Origin: Candidatus Solibacter sp.
Lineage (GTDB): Bacteria; Acidobacteriota; Terriglobia; Bryobacterales; Bryobacteraceae
Direction of reading: 5' to 3'
Length of the DNA stretch: 15,087 nucleotides
Assembly (NCBI GenBank): GCA_017883345.1
Contig: JADGNT010000027.1
Location: 1-15,087 of the forward strand
The notes under the pieces are model-generated. The model was not told the origin of the DNA. It did no database searches and saw only the letters and a program-made list of their open reading frames with translations. Position numbers and translations under genes: made by a program. Below, in pieces: positions 14,524 through 15,087 of the stretch. Position 1 is the stretch's first letter, and every line of letters starts with the position of its first letter.

Positions 14524-15087
14524 TTGGCGGTGAGCCTGACAACGCCGAGCAAGATACGGGAACTTCAGATCAAGCTGTATCGAAAGGCGAAGAACGAGCC
14601 GGAGTACCGCTTTTACCAGCTCTACGACAAAGTGTATCGAGAGGATATTCTGGACCATGCCTACGAACTGGCGAGAGCCAATGATGGTGCGCCGGGGGTG
14701 GATGGGGAGAGCTTTAAGGACATAGAGTCGAGAGGGCTGGGGGAGTGGAAGAACGGCCTCAGAGAGGAACTACGCAACAAGACATATCAACCACAACCAG
14801 TGCGACGGGTGATGATCCCTAAGTCTGGGGGCGGGGAGCGACCGCTGGGGATACCGACAATACGGGACCGAGTGGCGCAAACCGCTGCGAAATTGATATT
14901 GGAACCGATCTGGGAGGCGGAACTGGAGCCGAATGCATACGGCTACCGGCCGCGGAAGAGTGCGCAGGGTGCCATCCGGAAGGTGGAAGAACTGCTGCAC
15001 GAGGGGTACACGGATGTCGTTGACGCGGATTTGTCGAAGTACTTCGACACCATTCCGCACTCCGAACTTCTACAGTGTGTGGCTCGG
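14524..15087 (+). CDS. ltrA: Group II intron reverse transcriptase/maturase, N-terminal part
   Basis: The first 188 codons of a LtrA-type multifunctional protein that reverse-transcribes the intron and assists its splicing; the rest lies past the window. After a short basic N-terminus (SLTTPSKIRELQIKLYRKAK) comes ANDGAPGVDG, then RT blocks: VRRVMIPKSGGGERPLGIPT and IRDRVAQTAAKLILEPIWEA, the finger motif AYGYRPRKSA, and VVDADLSKYFDTIPH, which carries the first catalytic Asp of the RT active site. The YxDD box is not reached. The start is TTG 14524, judged from AAGGAG at 14512-14517; GTG at 14530 (reading SLTTPS immediately after) is the alternative. The frame is closed upstream by TGA at 14521-14523. 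It is translated from within the intron, so expression depends on the intron transcript. The class of intron cannot be assigned from this part. Confidence 0.93.
   Translation, partial: MAVSLTTPSKIRELQIKLYRKAKNEPEYRFYQLYDKVYREDILDHAYELARANDGAPGVDGESFKDIESRGLGEWKNGLREELRNKTYQPQPVRRVMIPKSGGGERPLGIPTIRDRVAQTAAKLILEPIWEAELEPNAYGYRPRKSAQGAIRKVEELLHEGYTDVVDADLSKYFDTIPHSELLQCVAR

Larger units (their letters stand above)
14012..15087 (+). mobile_element. Group II intron, 5' part (3' end beyond window)
   Basis: The element begins GTGTG, fitting the conserved GUGYG 5' end of group II introns, and contains an intron-encoded reverse transcriptase about 510 nt in, as expected for domain IV. The boundary is supported internally: the last seven exon bases TTCGTAC (14005-14011) are perfectly complementary to GTACGAA at 14226-14232 (intron position 215), the expected place and length for an EBS1-IBS1 pairing. 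A weaker candidate for EBS2-IBS2 is ACCGG (14106-14110) with CCGGT (13999-14003). The 14012-14523 stretch is otherwise non-coding structured RNA. Domains V and VI and the 3' splice site are outside the window, so activity cannot be judged. Confidence 0.9.

Noticed and set aside
14063..14533. 156-codon frame in the intron 5' region
   Set aside because: It lies in structured intron RNA, has no protein-like features and overlaps the RT start in another frame.

Overview
The window is GC-rich (roughly 65% by eye), densely coding chromosomal DNA. It most resembles an Acidobacteriota genome of the Solibacter/Bryobacter kind. That is an inference from the gene mix (a Tat-exported Gfo/Idh/MocA oxidoreductase, an HlyD-type adaptor with tandem MacB/FtsX-type permeases, M28 and M1 exopeptidases) and from the many dispersed palindromic repeats between genes. 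No rRNA, tRNA or CRISPR array is visible.

Layout. At the left edge, on the minus strand, is a metallo-beta-lactamase-fold hydrolase cut by the window start. Divergent from it is a plus-strand cluster with 8-bp gaps: a zinc-type medium-chain dehydrogenase, an isoprenylcysteine-carboxyl-methyltransferase-like membrane protein and a secreted M28 metallopeptidase. From about 3.56 to 4.77 kb is a decay zone. It holds a low-GC minus-strand gene remnant, then an M1 aminopeptidase remnant that lacks both ends, carries a frameshift and has lost one zinc-binding His, then a dispersed repeat. A minus-strand hypothetical gene (209 aa) and a divergent solitary Flp-type pilin follow, then uxaC (glucuronate isomerase, minus).

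After a repeat-bearing spacer of about 300 bp, a plus-strand operon encodes an HlyD/MacA-like adaptor and two related MacB-type permeases. No ATPase gene is present, and the two permease genes are separated by a 333-bp gap full of nested inverted repeats. The second permease converges on the Gfo/Idh/MocA gene (minus). A near-perfect inverted repeat between them supplies the stop codon of both genes. Upstream of the oxidoreductase lies purU (minus).

The last kilobase is the 5' part of a group II intron with its reverse transcriptase/maturase, entering 77 bp upstream of purU. A 7-bp EBS1-IBS1 match supports the 5' splice site directly.

Beyond individual enzymes, the clearest theme is repeat-driven reshaping of intergenic space: a double-hairpin element in two copies, an inverted pair of CGCAGAGACGCC-type repeats, a cruciform-like insertion inside an operon, a palindrome serving as terminator and stop codons, and a retroelement. 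I did not find a convincing new defence or metabolic system.
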